Shown here: positions 5,007 to 5,888 of the stretch, in pieces | Layout of the letters: each line of letters begins with the position of its first letter | How positions within the stretch are numbered: the stretch's first letter is position 1 | Source: Bacillota bacterium | Lineage (GTDB): Bacteria; Bacillota; Clostridia; Lachnospirales; Lachnospiraceae | NCBI GenBank assembly: GCA_023458855.1 | Contig: JAEWWQ010000016.1 | Location: forward strand, 1-5,888 | Reading direction: 5' to 3' | Length of the DNA: 5,888 nucleotides | Notes under the pieces: generated by a model | The model's database searches: none | The model's input: only the letters and a program-made list of their open reading frames with translations | Told to the model about the DNA's origin: nothing | Made by a program: the position numbers and the translations under genes

Positions 5007-5888
5007 TGTATGTATTGAATATCCATGATAAGGAAGCAGCTTCGCTTGAGATGTCCGGCGGCAAAGGAGCAAGTCTTTCAAGACTGTCCCGGCTGTCTTC
5101 GGCGAACGTGCCTGGCGGCTTTATCATCACAACAGAGTTTTTCAAGAAATATATCCTTCCTGTGGTAGAGGAAGCGCAGGGGGATGTGAAGCGCGCCGTC
5201 GCTGAACTGACGTTGCCTGCCGAAGCAGAAGAACTGATTCTATCTGCGTATAGGGACATGGGCGGTAATATTCCGGTTGCTGTTCGTTCATCCGCTACGG
5301 CGGAGGATCTGCCGGACGCTTCCTTCGCGGGCCAGCAGGATACTTATTTGAACGTTTCCGGCTTTGAAGCTGTAAAAAAAGCAGTAATTGACTGTTTTGC
5401 GTCTTTGTATAACGAGCGGGCAGTTTCTTACCGCGCAAAGAATAAATTTGATGAAAGTGAAGTCCGGATGGCAGTGGTTATTCAGAAAATGGTGGATGCA
5501 GAGGTTGCGGGTGTCATGTTCACCGCAGATCCGATGACTTCCGACCGCTTTACAATAGCGATTGAAGCGGTAGAAGGACTGGGTGAGGATCTGGTATCGG
5601 GGCGTAAAACGCCCGTTACATGGACGATCAAAGGTGGCATAAAGCAAAAGGGCGGTGGCAATCCCAGTTTGACCGAAGCGCAGATAACCATCCTTGCGGG
5701 TATCGGGAAAGAAATTGAGCGTGAATACGGTTTCCCACAGGACATTGAATGGTGTTTTGACGGCGGAAAATTCCATATCGTCCAATCCCGCGCGATTACG
5801 ACGCTTTTCCCCTGTCCTCCTTCTCTGGATGGATTTAAACGCTGTTTTATTTCCGTTGGGCATCTGCAGATGATGACCGACACCATGC
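5003..5888 (+). CDS. rph: rifampicin phosphotransferase / PEP-synthase-like enzyme, N-terminal part (3' end outside window)
   Basis: A continuous frame of 295 codons runs off the window. It shows the ATP-binding domain of the PEP synthase/PPDK group: GGKGASL (Lys 21), VPGGF (36-40), VAVRSSATAEDLPDASFAGQQ (92-112, Arg 95), GVMFTADP (170-177), GLGEDLVSG (192-200) and DIEW...HIVQSR (247-263, with Glu 249, Gln 261, Arg 263). After it come FISVGHLQMMTDTM residues, typical of rifampicin phosphotransferase (RPH) at the start of its drug-binding domain. RPH uses ATP to phosphorylate rifamycins, releasing AMP and phosphate. The phosphohistidine domain lies beyond the window. The domain looks about 48 residues shorter than Listeria RPH by comparison from memory. 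Start ATG 5003 has AAGGAGG (4989-4995) at 7-nt spacing; ATG 5006 is possible. Codons look more GC-rich than in the transporter genes. A PEP-synthase-like enzyme with another substrate remains possible. Confidence 0.75.
   Translation, partial: MMYVLNIHDKEAASLEMSGGKGASLSRLSRLSSANVPGGFIITTEFFKKYILPVVEEAQGDVKRAVAELTLPAEAEELILSAYRDMGGNIPVAVRSSATAEDLPDASFAGQQDTYLNVSGFEAVKKAVIDCFASLYNERAVSYRAKNKFDESEVRMAVVIQKMVDAEVAGVMFTADPMTSDRFTIAIEAVEGLGEDLVSGRKTPVTWTIKGGIKQKGGGNPSLTEAQITILAGIGKEIEREYGFPQDIEWCFDGGKFHIVQSRAITTLFPCPPSLDGFKRCFISVGHLQMMTDTM

Noticed and set aside
5288..5886. Two long open frames on the minus strand (191 and 134 codons)
   Set aside because: They lie entirely antisense to the RPH-like gene, whose + strand frame has recognisable domain motifs throughout. 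Their translations show no family motifs and no ribosome binding sites.

Overview
The window looks like chromosomal DNA of a low-GC Gram-positive anaerobe, most likely a member of Clostridia and plausibly Lachnospiraceae. The basis is the AT-rich gene bodies, strong AAGGAGG-type ribosome binding sites, a Gram-positive lipoprotein as the transporter's binding component, and general protein style. No rRNA or marker gene is present, so the lineage is an inference. All recognised genes read on the + strand.

Layout: (1) 1-311, the 3' end of a C39-like cysteine peptidase-family protein. (2) 312-406, an intergenic region with a well-formed promoter whose -35 box lies inside a perfect 14-bp palindrome. 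(3) 407-4011, a four-gene ABC importer operon of the spermidine/putrescine (Pot) type: ATPase, two permeases, lipoprotein. (4) 4012-4394, gene-free but dense: a hairpin with a 189-bp MITE-like element in its loop, a strong intrinsic terminator, and a promoter flanked by two operator copies. (5) 4395-5006, a TetR-family regulator. (6) 5003-5888, overlapping the regulator by 4 bp, the 5' part of a rifampicin phosphotransferase / PEP-synthase-like gene that runs off the window.

The importer is a complete system by gene content, but two parts deviate from the textbook polyamine transporter. The ATPase ends right after the nucleotide-binding domain and lacks the C-terminal TOBE/regulatory domain. 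The binding protein has replaced the acidic and aromatic residues that hold polyamine in E. coli PotD. The substrate may therefore not be spermidine or putrescine.

The second unit looks like a self-regulated resistance or detoxification operon. TetR would bind two identical palindromes, one over the -35 box and one just after the predicted transcription start, and so control both itself and the dikinase-like enzyme. The most unusual DNA structure is the non-coding element between the two operons: 15-bp perfect terminal inverted repeats, a 7-bp near-perfect flanking duplication, and an insertion point in the predicted loop of a pre-existing hairpin.
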